Shown here piece after piece: positions 26,304 to 33,645 of a stretch of DNA of 64,000 bases (position 1 is its first letter; the number at the start of each line of letters is the position of its first letter). Both the position numbers and the translations under genes were made by a program. The stretch lies in assembly GCF_030811855.1 (NCBI RefSeq), contig NZ_JAUSRN010000017.1:62001-126000 (forward strand), given 5' to 3'. This DNA comes from Variovorax paradoxus (GTDB lineage Bacteria > Pseudomonadota > Gammaproteobacteria > Burkholderiales > Burkholderiaceae_C). Below the pieces are notes generated by a model. It worked only from the letters and a program-made list of their open reading frames with translations, was not told where the DNA came from and did no database searches.

Positions 26304-26756
26304 ATGACGTTGCTCATTCTGCTGGCCCTCGGCGCTGCCCTGCCGCTTTTCTATTGGGTATGGATCTGGACTCCGAAGAGGACGCGGGCAAGACGCGAGG
26401 CCTTGCTCCAGGTACAAGGCCGCGCATCGGGGGCGACCTTCTTTCCCGTCGATCCGCGCCAGGCATTGGGGTCCTGGGACGAAACGTGCATCCTTTTCGA
26501 CCCAGATGCCCGCAAGGCCTGCATCGTCGTTGCGGACAAGGCCGCCCGGACTGTCGACTTCGAATACTTCAGGACCTGGCAGCTCTTGTGGACCGAATAT
26601 CCCGGAAATCCAGTGTTTCGCTTTCAGCACTTGCACTTCGTCTTCGAGACCGGTGATTTCGACCGTCCGACGATCCGCGCCGCCGTGCCCTCCAGGTCCG
26701 ATGGCGAGGCATGGAACGCCAAGCTCTCGATCCTGATGCCCTGGATGCGCCGCTGA
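26304..26756 (+). CDS. membrane-anchored hypothetical protein
   Basis: 150 residues, not recognised. The N-terminus is a membrane anchor (TLLILLALGAALPLFYWVWI) followed by a basic stretch (KRTRARREALL). The rest is a soluble alpha/beta domain with FDPDARKACIVVADKAARTV, which resembles a PH-like strand pattern, though I cannot assign it. GGAAGGGCAG precedes the ATG. It is the first gene of the metallophosphoesterase operon, 18 bases before the next gene. Confidence 0.7.
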   Translation: MTLLILLALGAALPLFYWVWIWTPKRTRARREALLQVQGRASGATFFPVDPRQALGSWDETCILFDPDARKACIVVADKAARTVDFEYFRTWQLLWTEYPGNPVFRFQHLHFVFETGDFDRPTIRAAVPSRSDGEAWNAKLSILMPWMRR

Positions 26757-26774
26757 AGAAATGGGCCTGTCGAC

Positions 26775-27608
26775 ATGAAGCTGCTCATCCTTTCGGACCT
26801 GCACCTCGAGTTCGGGACCTTTCTCGTCCCGAAGGTCGACTATGACGCAGTGATCCTTGCTGGGGACATCTTCGTCCCTGGCTCCAAGGCCATGCGCTGG
26901 GCCCGGCGGCCGGGGAACTTTGGGGAGACAGCCCCCATCGTGTTCGTGCCCGGCAACCATGAGTTCTACGAAGGTGTCCTCCAGACTTCGCTCAAGGAAA
27001 TGGCGCTCACCGCGAGGTCGTGCAACGTGCATCTCCTGGCACCCGGCGAGGCCGTGATCGCCGGCGTCCGGTTTCTGGGCTGCACGCTGTGGACAGACTT
27101 CGAACTGCCGATCCAGACCAAGACAGGGTCGCTGGTAGACACCGAACGGGCCACGAAGGCAGCCAAGGTCCGTCTCAACGACTACTCATCGATCCGGTGG
27201 GCCGAGGCGCAGGAATCCTCCGACGCACCCGTGGTAGCAGCCAAGTCAAGAAAGCGCCGCCTGGTACCCGAGGACACACTGACGCTCCACCAGAGTGACC
27301 GTGCCTGGCTGGCCCAGAAGCTGATCGAGCCCTTCGACGGGCCAACCGTGGTTGTGACCCACCACGCCCCGCATCGAAACTCTCTCGCGCGGCACTATCA
27401 GTCCGACTGGCTGTCCGCATCTTTTGTGAGCGAGCTCCCAAGTTCCTTCTTCGAAGTGCCGTCACTCTGGGTGCATGGCCACATCCACGAGAGCTTTGAC
27501 TATCAAGTGGGCAACTGCCGGGTGGTGTGCAATCCCCGTGGGTATTTGCGGCATGATCGCGGCCTGGAGAACAAGCAGTTCAACCCCGAGTTCGTGGTCG
27601 AGCTATGA
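26775..27608 (+). CDS. calcineurin-like metallophosphoesterase 1
   Basis: 277 residues with all metal-binding motifs: SDLHLE (D-x-H), AGDI (GD), PGNHEFY (GNHE), VTHHAPH and VHGHIHE (GHxH). It is closely related in sequence order to the protein at 29411-30256. The family hydrolyses phosphomono- or diesters, including cyclic nucleotides and RNA ends; the substrate is unknown here. An insertion rich in Lys/Arg (SRKRRLVPEDT) sits near residue 155. The stop overlaps the next start (ATGAGC). Confidence 0.9.
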   Translation: MKLLILSDLHLEFGTFLVPKVDYDAVILAGDIFVPGSKAMRWARRPGNFGETAPIVFVPGNHEFYEGVLQTSLKEMALTARSCNVHLLAPGEAVIAGVRFLGCTLWTDFELPIQTKTGSLVDTERATKAAKVRLNDYSSIRWAEAQESSDAPVVAAKSRKRRLVPEDTLTLHQSDRAWLAQKLIEPFDGPTVVVTHHAPHRNSLARHYQSDWLSASFVSELPSSFFEVPSLWVHGHIHESFDYQVGNCRVVCNPRGYLRHDRGLENKQFNPEFVVEL

Positions 27609-27820
27609 GCGACATCCAGTCATCTATCCGTCCGATCCAACAAGTGCTGGCTGTCGCGACTGCGGTCTCAGGTGGGGACCTCGAGGCGGCCATCCTCTGG
27701 TACAGGAACGAGCCGCTCGCGCTGTTTGATTGCTGGACCGCCGAGCCGCTGGTAGCTGAAGGGCGAGCTACCGACGTGCTCAGTCTCCTGGAGCCCTTCC
27801 AGGCCGGGTTTATCAGATGA
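27605..27820 (+). CDS. small MbcA/ParS toxin-binding-domain-like protein
   Basis: 71 residues. The pattern AAILWYRNEPLALFDCWTAE, PLVAEGRATDVLSLLEPFQAGF follows the C-terminal toxin-binding domain of Xre/MbcA/ParS antitoxins (W-x4-P-x2-aL, then an acidic-hydrophobic segment and G-x3-V-x2-lL). It lacks the HTH part and there is no RES-domain toxin beside it. It overlaps both neighbours by ATGA, so it is made in step with the phosphoesterase and the HAD protein and may be a partner subunit. The family call is tentative. Confidence 0.5.
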   Translation: MSDIQSSIRPIQQVLAVATAVSGGDLEAAILWYRNEPLALFDCWTAEPLVAEGRATDVLSLLEPFQAGFIR

Positions 27821-28395
27821 CGAGGCCCTGCACTTGCCGTCTACCCATGGCAGAAGCGACGCGGGCCGATGGTGCCACCGGCCGTACGAGCGATTCCAGC
27901 AATCTGCTGTTCCTGGATGTCGATGGCGTCCTTCATCCTGTCGGCGTGGACTATTCGTTCAGCAGCCGCTTTTTCAGTCATTTTCCGCTTCTGGAAGAGC
28001 TCTTTCGCGAGTTCCAGTCTGTCGACGTCATCATCTCGTCGGATTGGCGGCGCGCCGAAAACATTGAGCAACTGCAGCGGTATTTCAGCGCCGACATCCG
28101 GCATCGGATCATCGGCGCGACGCCGCAGATTGACCCGAAGCTGGCCGTCCGCCACCGACGCCAGCTGGAGATCCAAGCCTGGCTCGATGGAAATGGCCGC
28201 AGCGACGCAGAGTGGGTCGCACTTGACGATTGGCCACTGAGCTTTGAAGCGGGTTTCGAACGGGTCGTGCTCACCGATCCCCAGCGGGCGTTCGATCAAG
28301 ACAGTTGCCAGGAACTGCGCTCGCATTTCCTGCGGTTCGCAGCTGGCCGCTGTACGCGTTCGAGCGTCATCGCTACTTCGCGAGGCACATCATGA
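27817..28395 (+). CDS. HAD-like phosphatase domain protein (HAD_18 type)
   Basis: 192 residues. The nucleophile motif I is LLFLDVDGVLHP and motif II-like SSDWRR follows at about residue 75. The acidic pair in ALDDWP matches motif IV. The pattern fits the HAD domain described in 'Swiss Army Knife' RNA-repair proteins and related stand-alone enzymes. An internal ATG at 27847 could be the real start, since the first ten residues are poorly conserved. ATGA overlaps on both sides couple it to its neighbours, suggesting a joint role in phosphate-end or nucleotide processing. Confidence 0.8.
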   Translation: MTRPCTCRLPMAEATRADGATGRTSDSSNLLFLDVDGVLHPVGVDYSFSSRFFSHFPLLEELFREFQSVDVIISSDWRRAENIEQLQRYFSADIRHRIIGATPQIDPKLAVRHRRQLEIQAWLDGNGRSDAEWVALDDWPLSFEAGFERVVLTDPQRAFDQDSCQELRSHFLRFAAGRCTRSSVIATSRGTS

Positions 28396-29336
28396 ACCCT
28401 CTTGTCCCGTCAGACCTCCACGCGCGATCCGAACACCAGCAGTCGGCGGCAACGCTGATGTTCTTCGGCGATCCGCACGGTGACTTCAAGCCGATGATCG
28501 CCGCGGTGGAGCGCTTGCGGCCCGAGGCGATCGTGCTGCTGGGCGATCTCCAGGCGCGCCGGCCTCTGCACATCGAACTGGGTCCGATCTTGGATCACAC
28601 CGAGGTCTGGCTGATCCACGGCAACCACGACACCGACACGGACACCGACTTCGAGAACCTGTGGAGATCGGAGCTCGCAGAGCGCAACCTGCACGGACGT
28701 GTCGTTGAGATCGCCGGGTACAAGGTCGCGGGCCTGGGTGGCATCTTCCGCAGCAAGATCTGGGATCCCCGGCGGCCGGTCGAGGAGGCCGCGTTCTTCT
28801 CGGCCGATGCGCTGCGCCGGTCCATGCGCCCCGAAGAGAGATGGAGAGACGGCATTGCCCGCCGGCACCACTCCACCATCTTCCCGGAGGACTACCAGCG
28901 GCTGCTGCGGAGCCCGCCCGCCGACATCCTGGTGACGCACGAGGCGCCAGCGGCTCACCCGCATGGCTGGCAGGCGATCGACGAGCTCGCCGAGACGCTC
29001 GGCGTCCAGTTGGTGGTCCATGGCCATCATCACCAAAACATCGACTACCTCGCCGAGGGCCTCATGCCCGCCGCGGCACCGTTCCGTGCCTTCGGCGTCG
29101 ACATGGGCTCGCACCTGGCGTGGCCGCGAGATGCGCAGAGGGAGACTGGATCAGAACGCCCTCCGCAAGACTTGCTCGATCTCGCCGCCAAAGTCTTCGG
29201 CTCAGAGGCTCAAGTCTGGTTGGACACGCCGCACACATGGCTCGATGGACAAACGCCGGCCGCGTTCGCTGCCGCAGGCGGTGCGGACAAGGTGCGATCG
29301 ATGCTCAACGCAATTCAACACGGTGGCGTCGTATGA
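28392..29336 (+). CDS. calcineurin-like metallophosphoesterase 2
   Basis: 314 residues. Motifs: FFGDPHGDF (variant D-x-H), VLLGDLQ, IHGNHDTDTD, LVTHEAPAAHPHG and VVHGHHHQNID. It belongs to a different subgroup from metallophosphoesterases 1 and 3: it has a GDPHG start and an about 60-residue C-terminal extension. The start at 28392 overlaps the HAD stop. The substrate is unknown. Confidence 0.88.
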   Translation: MNPLVPSDLHARSEHQQSAATLMFFGDPHGDFKPMIAAVERLRPEAIVLLGDLQARRPLHIELGPILDHTEVWLIHGNHDTDTDTDFENLWRSELAERNLHGRVVEIAGYKVAGLGGIFRSKIWDPRRPVEEAAFFSADALRRSMRPEERWRDGIARRHHSTIFPEDYQRLLRSPPADILVTHEAPAAHPHGWQAIDELAETLGVQLVVHGHHHQNIDYLAEGLMPAAAPFRAFGVDMGSHLAWPRDAQRETGSERPPQDLLDLAAKVFGSEAQVWLDTPHTWLDGQTPAAFAAAGGADKVRSMLNAIQHGGVV

Positions 29337-29416
29337 GACGAACACCGGCCCAGGCGCGGATCGCCTCCTCGACTTGCCGAGCTTCGCGCGGGCTTTGAAG
29401 GAGTGTCCCGCTGAAA

Positions 29417-30256
29417 GTGCTGATTCTTTCCGATCTCCATCTCGAGTTCGCGCCTTTCGAACCGGTGCCTGATCTCGAATTCGATGTCGTCATTCTCGCC
29501 GGCGACATCCATTCGCCGGCCAAGCGTGCCGTCCAGTGGGCGGCCGATCGCTTTCGCGGCAAGCCCGTGGTCTATCTGCTGGGCAACCACGAGTACTACG
29601 ATGGGCGATTGGATACGACACTGGCCGAAGCGCGCAGCGAAGCCGAAGGAGGCAATGTCCATCTGCTCGACGGTGACGAGTTGGTGGTGGACGGCGTGCG
29701 CTTCCTCGGCGCGACGCTCTGGACCGATTTCGAGCTCACCATCGACACACCTGAAGGTCCGGTGAGCGATGTCGGGCGGGCCATGAAGATGGCGACCAAT
29801 CTGTTGAACGACTACACGCTGATCCGTACGGTCGACGAGACGGCCGAACCCGATACCTGGCGCGACAAGCAAGGCCGAAAGCTCCAGGCGGCCGACACGC
29901 TCCGGATTCACCAGGCGCAGCGTGCGTGGTTGCGCGGCAAGCTTGCCGAACCGTTCGCCGGACCGACGGTGGTCGTGACGCACCACGCGCCTCATCGAGG
30001 TTCGCTCTCAGCCCGCTATGCCGATGATTGGGCCTCAGGCGCCTTTGTCACCGAGCTTCCGGAGGCCTTCTTCGATGTACCCGTGCTCTGGGTGCATGGT
30101 CATACGCATCAGCAATTCGACTATCGAGTCCGCTCCTGCCGGATCGTGTGCAATCCGCGGGGCTACGTAAACTGGAGCGGCAGGATCGAGAACAAGGCGT
30201 TCGATCCTTGGTTGGTCATCGACGTCCCTGCTATCGCAGGAGGCAACGGCTTGTGA
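29417..30256 (+). CDS. calcineurin-like metallophosphoesterase 3
   Basis: 279 residues from GTG. Motifs SDLHLE, AGDI, GNHEYYDG, VTHHAPHRGS and VHGHTHQQ are intact. It is a clear paralogue of metallophosphoesterase 1: the shared segments include FLGATLWTDFEL, RLNDY/LLNDYT and CNPRGY. The AAGGAG at 29398-29403 is 13 bases from this GTG but 7 bases from an in-frame CTG at 29411. A CTG start would give M-K-V-L-I-L, mirroring the M-K-L-L-I-L of the paralogue. The stop overlaps a further GTG start (GTGA). Confidence 0.88.
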   Translation: MLILSDLHLEFAPFEPVPDLEFDVVILAGDIHSPAKRAVQWAADRFRGKPVVYLLGNHEYYDGRLDTTLAEARSEAEGGNVHLLDGDELVVDGVRFLGATLWTDFELTIDTPEGPVSDVGRAMKMATNLLNDYTLIRTVDETAEPDTWRDKQGRKLQAADTLRIHQAQRAWLRGKLAEPFAGPTVVVTHHAPHRGSLSARYADDWASGAFVTELPEAFFDVPVLWVHGHTHQQFDYRVRSCRIVCNPRGYVNWSGRIENKAFDPWLVIDVPAIAGGNGL

Positions 30257-30271
30257 AGTTGCTCATCCTCA
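30253..30271 (+). pseudogene. 5' stub of a fourth metallophosphoesterase gene
   Basis: GTGAAGTTGCTCATCCTC encodes V-K-L-L-I-L, matching the start of metallophosphoesterase 1 (ATGAAGCTGCTCATCCTT). It is coupled to the previous stop by GTGA exactly as elsewhere in the operon. After these six codons similarity ends abruptly at the stop codon of the minus-strand gene 30269-30904. This marks the junction where the CBASS-bearing block replaced the rest of the gene. Confidence 0.65.
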
Positions 30272-30904
30272 GGTTGCGACTGCGGACACCGACAATACCG
30301 CGCCGTCGGCAAATTGCATCTGCTGCCGTGGTACGTCGGCCCCGCGTTCTTTTAGCGCTGCCTGAACGAGACGTTCGCATTCCTCAAATTTGGTGATGGC
30401 CTCTGTGCATCGCTCTACACGTTCCTCGCTGATGCGCTGGTTAAAGGGAATCGTTTCATTCTTTTCCTGGAGCCTGCCCACCAGATACGAGAACATCGAC
30501 ATAGCTTGCCCCACAGCAACAGTGGCGCGCCAATCTGGGATTTCCAGTGCGGATATGGACCGAAGCATCTTCACCGGCTGACCAAGCAGTTCAATTTCGC
30601 GGTCAATAGTGGACTTGTATGGGCAGTACCGCTTGAGCGATTCGGTTTCGGCGCGGCAGTGGAATATGCAGCTTGCAATCGCCGAAAGCTTCCGCACTTC
30701 ATCGGCATCGTCTGTCGCTTTGTCGGCGGATAGTGCGTGAGAGTGATTCACTGCCCAGCCAGTGGCAGCGATGGCAAAAATAGACCCCAATGCCTGAACC
30801 CATGACGCCCACTCTGAAGCATTGAGTTTGAGCACCAAGCCCAGGGCGATCAAAGCTGTCGCGCACAAAGCAGCACCCAAGACCAGTCGCTTCTTATCGC
30901 TCAT
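30269..30904 (-). CDS. membrane hypothetical protein at the 3' end of the CBASS block
   Basis: 211 residues, not recognised. Two adjacent hydrophobic segments (LVLGAALCATALIALGLVLK and WASWVQALGSIFAIAATGWA) lie at the N-terminus, followed by a largely helical cytoplasmic domain with several cysteines (SCIFHCRAETESLKRYCPY). This two-TM plus helical layout is common among small defence-associated membrane proteins. GGAGGCGGAA before 30904 fixes the start over an upstream ATG at 30916. It is transcribed in the direction of the CBASS operon, 120 bases after the previous gene, so it may be an extra effector or an accessory. Confidence 0.65.
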   Translation of the reverse strand: MSDKKRLVLGAALCATALIALGLVLKLNASEWASWVQALGSIFAIAATGWAVNHSHALSADKATDDADEVRKLSAIASCIFHCRAETESLKRYCPYKSTIDREIELLGQPVKMLRSISALEIPDWRATVAVGQAMSMFSYLVGRLQEKNETIPFNQRISEERVERCTEAITKFEECERLVQAALKERGADVPRQQMQFADGAVLSVSAVAT

Positions 30905-31024
30905 TTCCGCCTCCATTGTTTGGAGCCGCGAGTATGGCTGCTGGCGCCAGTCGTCCCGGACGAACTACATCTGCTTGGCAAGGCGGATGTGCAGCGCTAC
31001 CTTGATCCTGGTAGAGCCATCGAC

Positions 31025-31366
31025 CTATTGGCGGTCAATCGTTCGAACAGCCTCCAGGGCTGCCAGCACCTGGGCGAGGCTCGGCGTAGATTCTATTTGA
31101 GGCCAGGCGTGCGGAGCGCGTTGGGCTGGGATGGTCAAGGCTTTCTCTGCGGCCACACGCGCAAGACTGTACATATCGGCCGCGACGGCACCGCATGCGT
31201 ACATCAGGTTGGAGGCCTCCCACTCATCGAGCTCTCGTTCGTCGCCTTCAACGGCGGTCAGAATGACTTCTATGAAGTCCTCGGCAACCTTGCGTTGCTG
31301 CGGACGATGCATCGATTGGAAAGTGTCCCATACGGGCAGTGCTTTCAGAAGTGCGTCTCGGTCCAT
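31025..31366 (-). CDS. small hypothetical protein in the CBASS operon
   Basis: 113 residues, helical and soluble. It is not recognised. Segments such as HRPQQRKVAEDFIEVILTAV, DERELDEWEASNLMYACGAV and a C-terminal QVLAALEAVRTIDRQ give a helical-bundle look. AAGGA precedes the ATG at 31366; an earlier ATG at 31453 lacks a site. It lies 120 bases downstream of the S-4TM gene on the same strand, so co-transcription is likely. Possible roles are effector partner or immunity-type regulator, both speculative. Confidence 0.6.
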   Translation of the reverse strand: MDRDALLKALPVWDTFQSMHRPQQRKVAEDFIEVILTAVEGDERELDEWEASNLMYACGAVAADMYSLARVAAEKALTIPAQRAPHAWPQIESTPSLAQVLAALEAVRTIDRQ

Positions 31367-31486
31367 ACGTTCCTTGAAAATAAACAGCGGAGTATCCAGG
31401 TTGCCCGATGGTGCGCGCGATGCCAACTGCACGCAAGCCAGGTTCATTAGCACTCAATATCGGCGGTGTACAGAGCGAAAGCCAAG

Positions 31487-32254
31487 CTACGTTTGCATCT
31501 TGAGAACAGCCTTGATCTGCTCCCATTCCTTCGACAACTCGTCGTTCATTTCACCGAAGAGCTTTGACGACAGTGTTACGGCTGCATTGGACTTGGCGGA
31601 CTCGTACATCGACAAGGTGTCGAGGGTGATGGCACTGAATTGCGCTTTCGCAGGCTTGCTTTGGAACAGGTTGTACATCGTTTCGTATGTGGTCTCGAAG
31701 CGCGTCCTCAACCATTCCAAGCGGATGAGTTTGGACACGACTTGCTCGCTGAAAACGGCCTGCGATGCTGCCACCACAATGCCGATGTCCATTCGACGGT
31801 AGATGAGACAAGCCAACCACAAGGCTGCATAGACACCAAACTTGATGCGCTCGGTCCTTGCCATGCGTCGGGCAATCGCCTTGCTGAAGTGGCTGTTCTC
31901 GAACACCTGCGCCGCCATGCGCTTGATCGGATCGGTGAACTCATTGTTGTAATAGCCGTCGGTCTGCTGATGACTGAGGTTGACACCGCACGCACTGCCG
32001 AAGAAATCCCTCCGCCGCCCGTCTTCCGCGCGCGGCGTGAGATAGAGACGTACAGCTAAACCGACCCCAAACAGACCTAGGACTGTTATCGCGAAGACTG
32101 TAAGAACAACGTCGTAGAGGACCGGCGTGCTCTTGTCAACGAACAGCGAAATGATTGACAACGCAGCAGCGACGTAGAACAGCCGATCGGCGACACGCTC
32201 GGTTTTCTCGAGTGCATCGAAGTAGTTGACTCGAATGGGATCGGAGCGCGACAT
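31487..32254 (-). CDS. S-4TM family pore-forming CBASS effector
   Basis: 255 residues. There are two N-terminal TM segments (RLFYVAAALSIISLF; VVLTVFAITVLGLFGVGLAV), then the family hallmark RRDFFGSACGV...QQTDGYYNN, then a second TM pair (FGVYAALWLACLIY; IGIVVAASQAVF) and a soluble helical tail. This matches the SMODS-associated 4TM effector domain, predicted to permeabilise the inner membrane on binding a cyclic nucleotide. It lies 5 bases after the CD-NTase gene. Confidence 0.85.
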   Translation of the reverse strand: MSRSDPIRVNYFDALEKTERVADRLFYVAAALSIISLFVDKSTPVLYDVVLTVFAITVLGLFGVGLAVRLYLTPRAEDGRRRDFFGSACGVNLSHQQTDGYYNNEFTDPIKRMAAQVFENSHFSKAIARRMARTERIKFGVYAALWLACLIYRRMDIGIVVAASQAVFSEQVVSKLIRLEWLRTRFETTYETMYNLFQSKPAKAQFSAITLDTLSMYESAKSNAAVTLSSKLFGEMNDELSKEWEQIKAVLKMQT

Positions 32255-32259
32255 GGAGG

Positions 32260-33123
32260 TTAGCCGTAGTTAGGGAATTTTTCGCCAAAGATCTGTTTCC
32301 AGCTCTCCATGGCAGCTTTGTGGTTGTTGTTCGAGCCGTAGGTGTGATACCAGGCCAGCGTAGATTTCTGCATGGCTGTGTCGAATCTCCTCGTGACTTC
32401 GGCTCGATCATTGAGGTTCAGGTATTCGTCCGCGAATCCGGTGTCGTACCAGAGATTGGCTCGCAGCAATTCCTTCGCATGCTTGAAGAACTGCAAGATC
32501 TGCCAAGGGAGATCGTCGAGGTTCGAATTGAATATCTTGAGCGCGAGCACCTCGATGTGATAGCTGGTCAGATAGTCGCTATGACCTCTATTCCAAACCT
32601 TGACCATCTTGATGATGCGTCGAAAATTGGGACCGCACGTCATCGATCTTTGCTCTAGCGCTGCCGCGAGCTCCTTGGGCCGAGATCTGATCCACCCATC
32701 GGTGTTTGAATCGGGTACGTTGTAGTGGGTCACTCTTCCTTGCGCATCTATCGCGCGGCTGACCGGCACGATGTCGACGTCCGGAAAAGAGTTGTAGTGC
32801 AACGTGATGGCTTGACCGTTGCGGCGCGTGCCTGTCTTCCACGCAGCCAAGGAGTTGCGCACCGCTTGTAGCACCTGCGTGGGGGTTCTGTCCTTGATGT
32901 GCTTTGTGAAATGCAGGGCGACCATGACATCCAGGTCGGCCGAACCTTTCAGCGCCGTGTACTTGGGGATAGATCCGGTGCTGAACGATTCGATGATTTC
33001 GAAGTCCTTGCTCAGCTTCTTGATGATGTCATCGCGACGGGTATTCGCCATCGCGCGATAGTCGCCATTGAGATTGATGTTCTCGTAGAACTGGTTGAAA
33101 GCGGCTGCGACGCTGATGGGCAT
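32260..33123 (-). CDS. CD-NTase (SMODS-type cGAS/DncV-like nucleotidyltransferase)
   Basis: 287 residues. The nucleotidyltransferase core has Gly50-Ser51 (FSTGSIPKYTALKGS), Asp63 and Asp65 (SADLDVMVAL), and the third carboxylate in FPDVDIVPV (about 115-117). A helical OAS1-C-like domain follows (PNFRRIIKMVKVWNRGHSDY, SYHIEVLALKIF). The triad is complete, so it should make a cyclic di- or trinucleotide on phage infection. It starts 3 bases after the E2-like gene. Its C-terminus ends with a glycine (FPNYG), a possible conjugation site for the E2 as reported for CD-NTases of type II CBASS. Confidence 0.9.
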   Translation of the reverse strand: MPISVAAAFNQFYENINLNGDYRAMANTRRDDIIKKLSKDFEIIESFSTGSIPKYTALKGSADLDVMVALHFTKHIKDRTPTQVLQAVRNSLAAWKTGTRRNGQAITLHYNSFPDVDIVPVSRAIDAQGRVTHYNVPDSNTDGWIRSRPKELAAALEQRSMTCGPNFRRIIKMVKVWNRGHSDYLTSYHIEVLALKIFNSNLDDLPWQILQFFKHAKELLRANLWYDTGFADEYLNLNDRAEVTRRFDTAMQKSTLAWYHTYGSNNNHKAAMESWKQIFGEKFPNYG

Positions 33124-33126
33124 GCT

Positions 33127-33645
33127 TCAACTCCGATCCTGCGCGGACCAACGTGAACGCTGCGACGGGCGGGCGTCTTCCGCAGCTCGCTGACGCGACC
33201 AGCGTTTCGCACGCATGTCCGGATGAGCGCCCCCGCCGGCCCAATCGCCCGTAAAGAGCCAATCCTCAAAATAAAAAAGCCACTCGGCGGTCCATGGAAT
33301 GTAGGTGTCCGCGAATTTCATCTGCGGAATCCAATCACGCCCCTTAGGCCACCACAAGCACAGCTTGCTACCTTTCCCCACGTGGGGGTAGGTGTGAGGG
33401 AGCTTCTTTCCCCCAGCGAGTACGTGCAGATCCGGACCCAGCACGATCAAGTCGGGGCGCCTTGCATCGGGCGTCACGACCAGGACACATTGGTACAGTC
33501 GACCGAAGTTGCCGGGCGCGATCTGGAAGTGATAGCGCAGCGTCTTGCCGCCCTGAAATGTCAGGTGGACGCCCGGTAGGTCGAGCCCGTTCAATTCCAG
33601 TGCGCGCTGGGCCAGCGTCGGGAGAGGCGCCGGACGGACTGTCAT
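33127..33645 (-). CDS. E2-like ubiquitin-conjugating protein of short type II CBASS
   Basis: 172 residues. The prokaryotic E2 pattern is clear: beta strands LRYHFQIAPG and YQCVLVVTPD, then HTYPHVGKGSKLCLWWPKGR with the predicted catalytic Cys96, then TYIPWTAEWLFYFEDWLFTG and GGGAHP. Full type II CBASS has a Cap2 E1-E2 fusion plus Cap3 JAB protease; here neither E1 nor JAB is present, as in E2-only systems. ATGA overlap with the upstream nucleotidyltransferase couples them. The last about 25 residues are basic and unlikely to be structured. Confidence 0.82.
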   Translation of the reverse strand: MTVRPAPLPTLAQRALELNGLDLPGVHLTFQGGKTLRYHFQIAPGNFGRLYQCVLVVTPDARRPDLIVLGPDLHVLAGGKKLPHTYPHVGKGSKLCLWWPKGRDWIPQMKFADTYIPWTAEWLFYFEDWLFTGDWAGGGAHPDMRAKRWSRQRAAEDARPSQRSRWSAQDRS

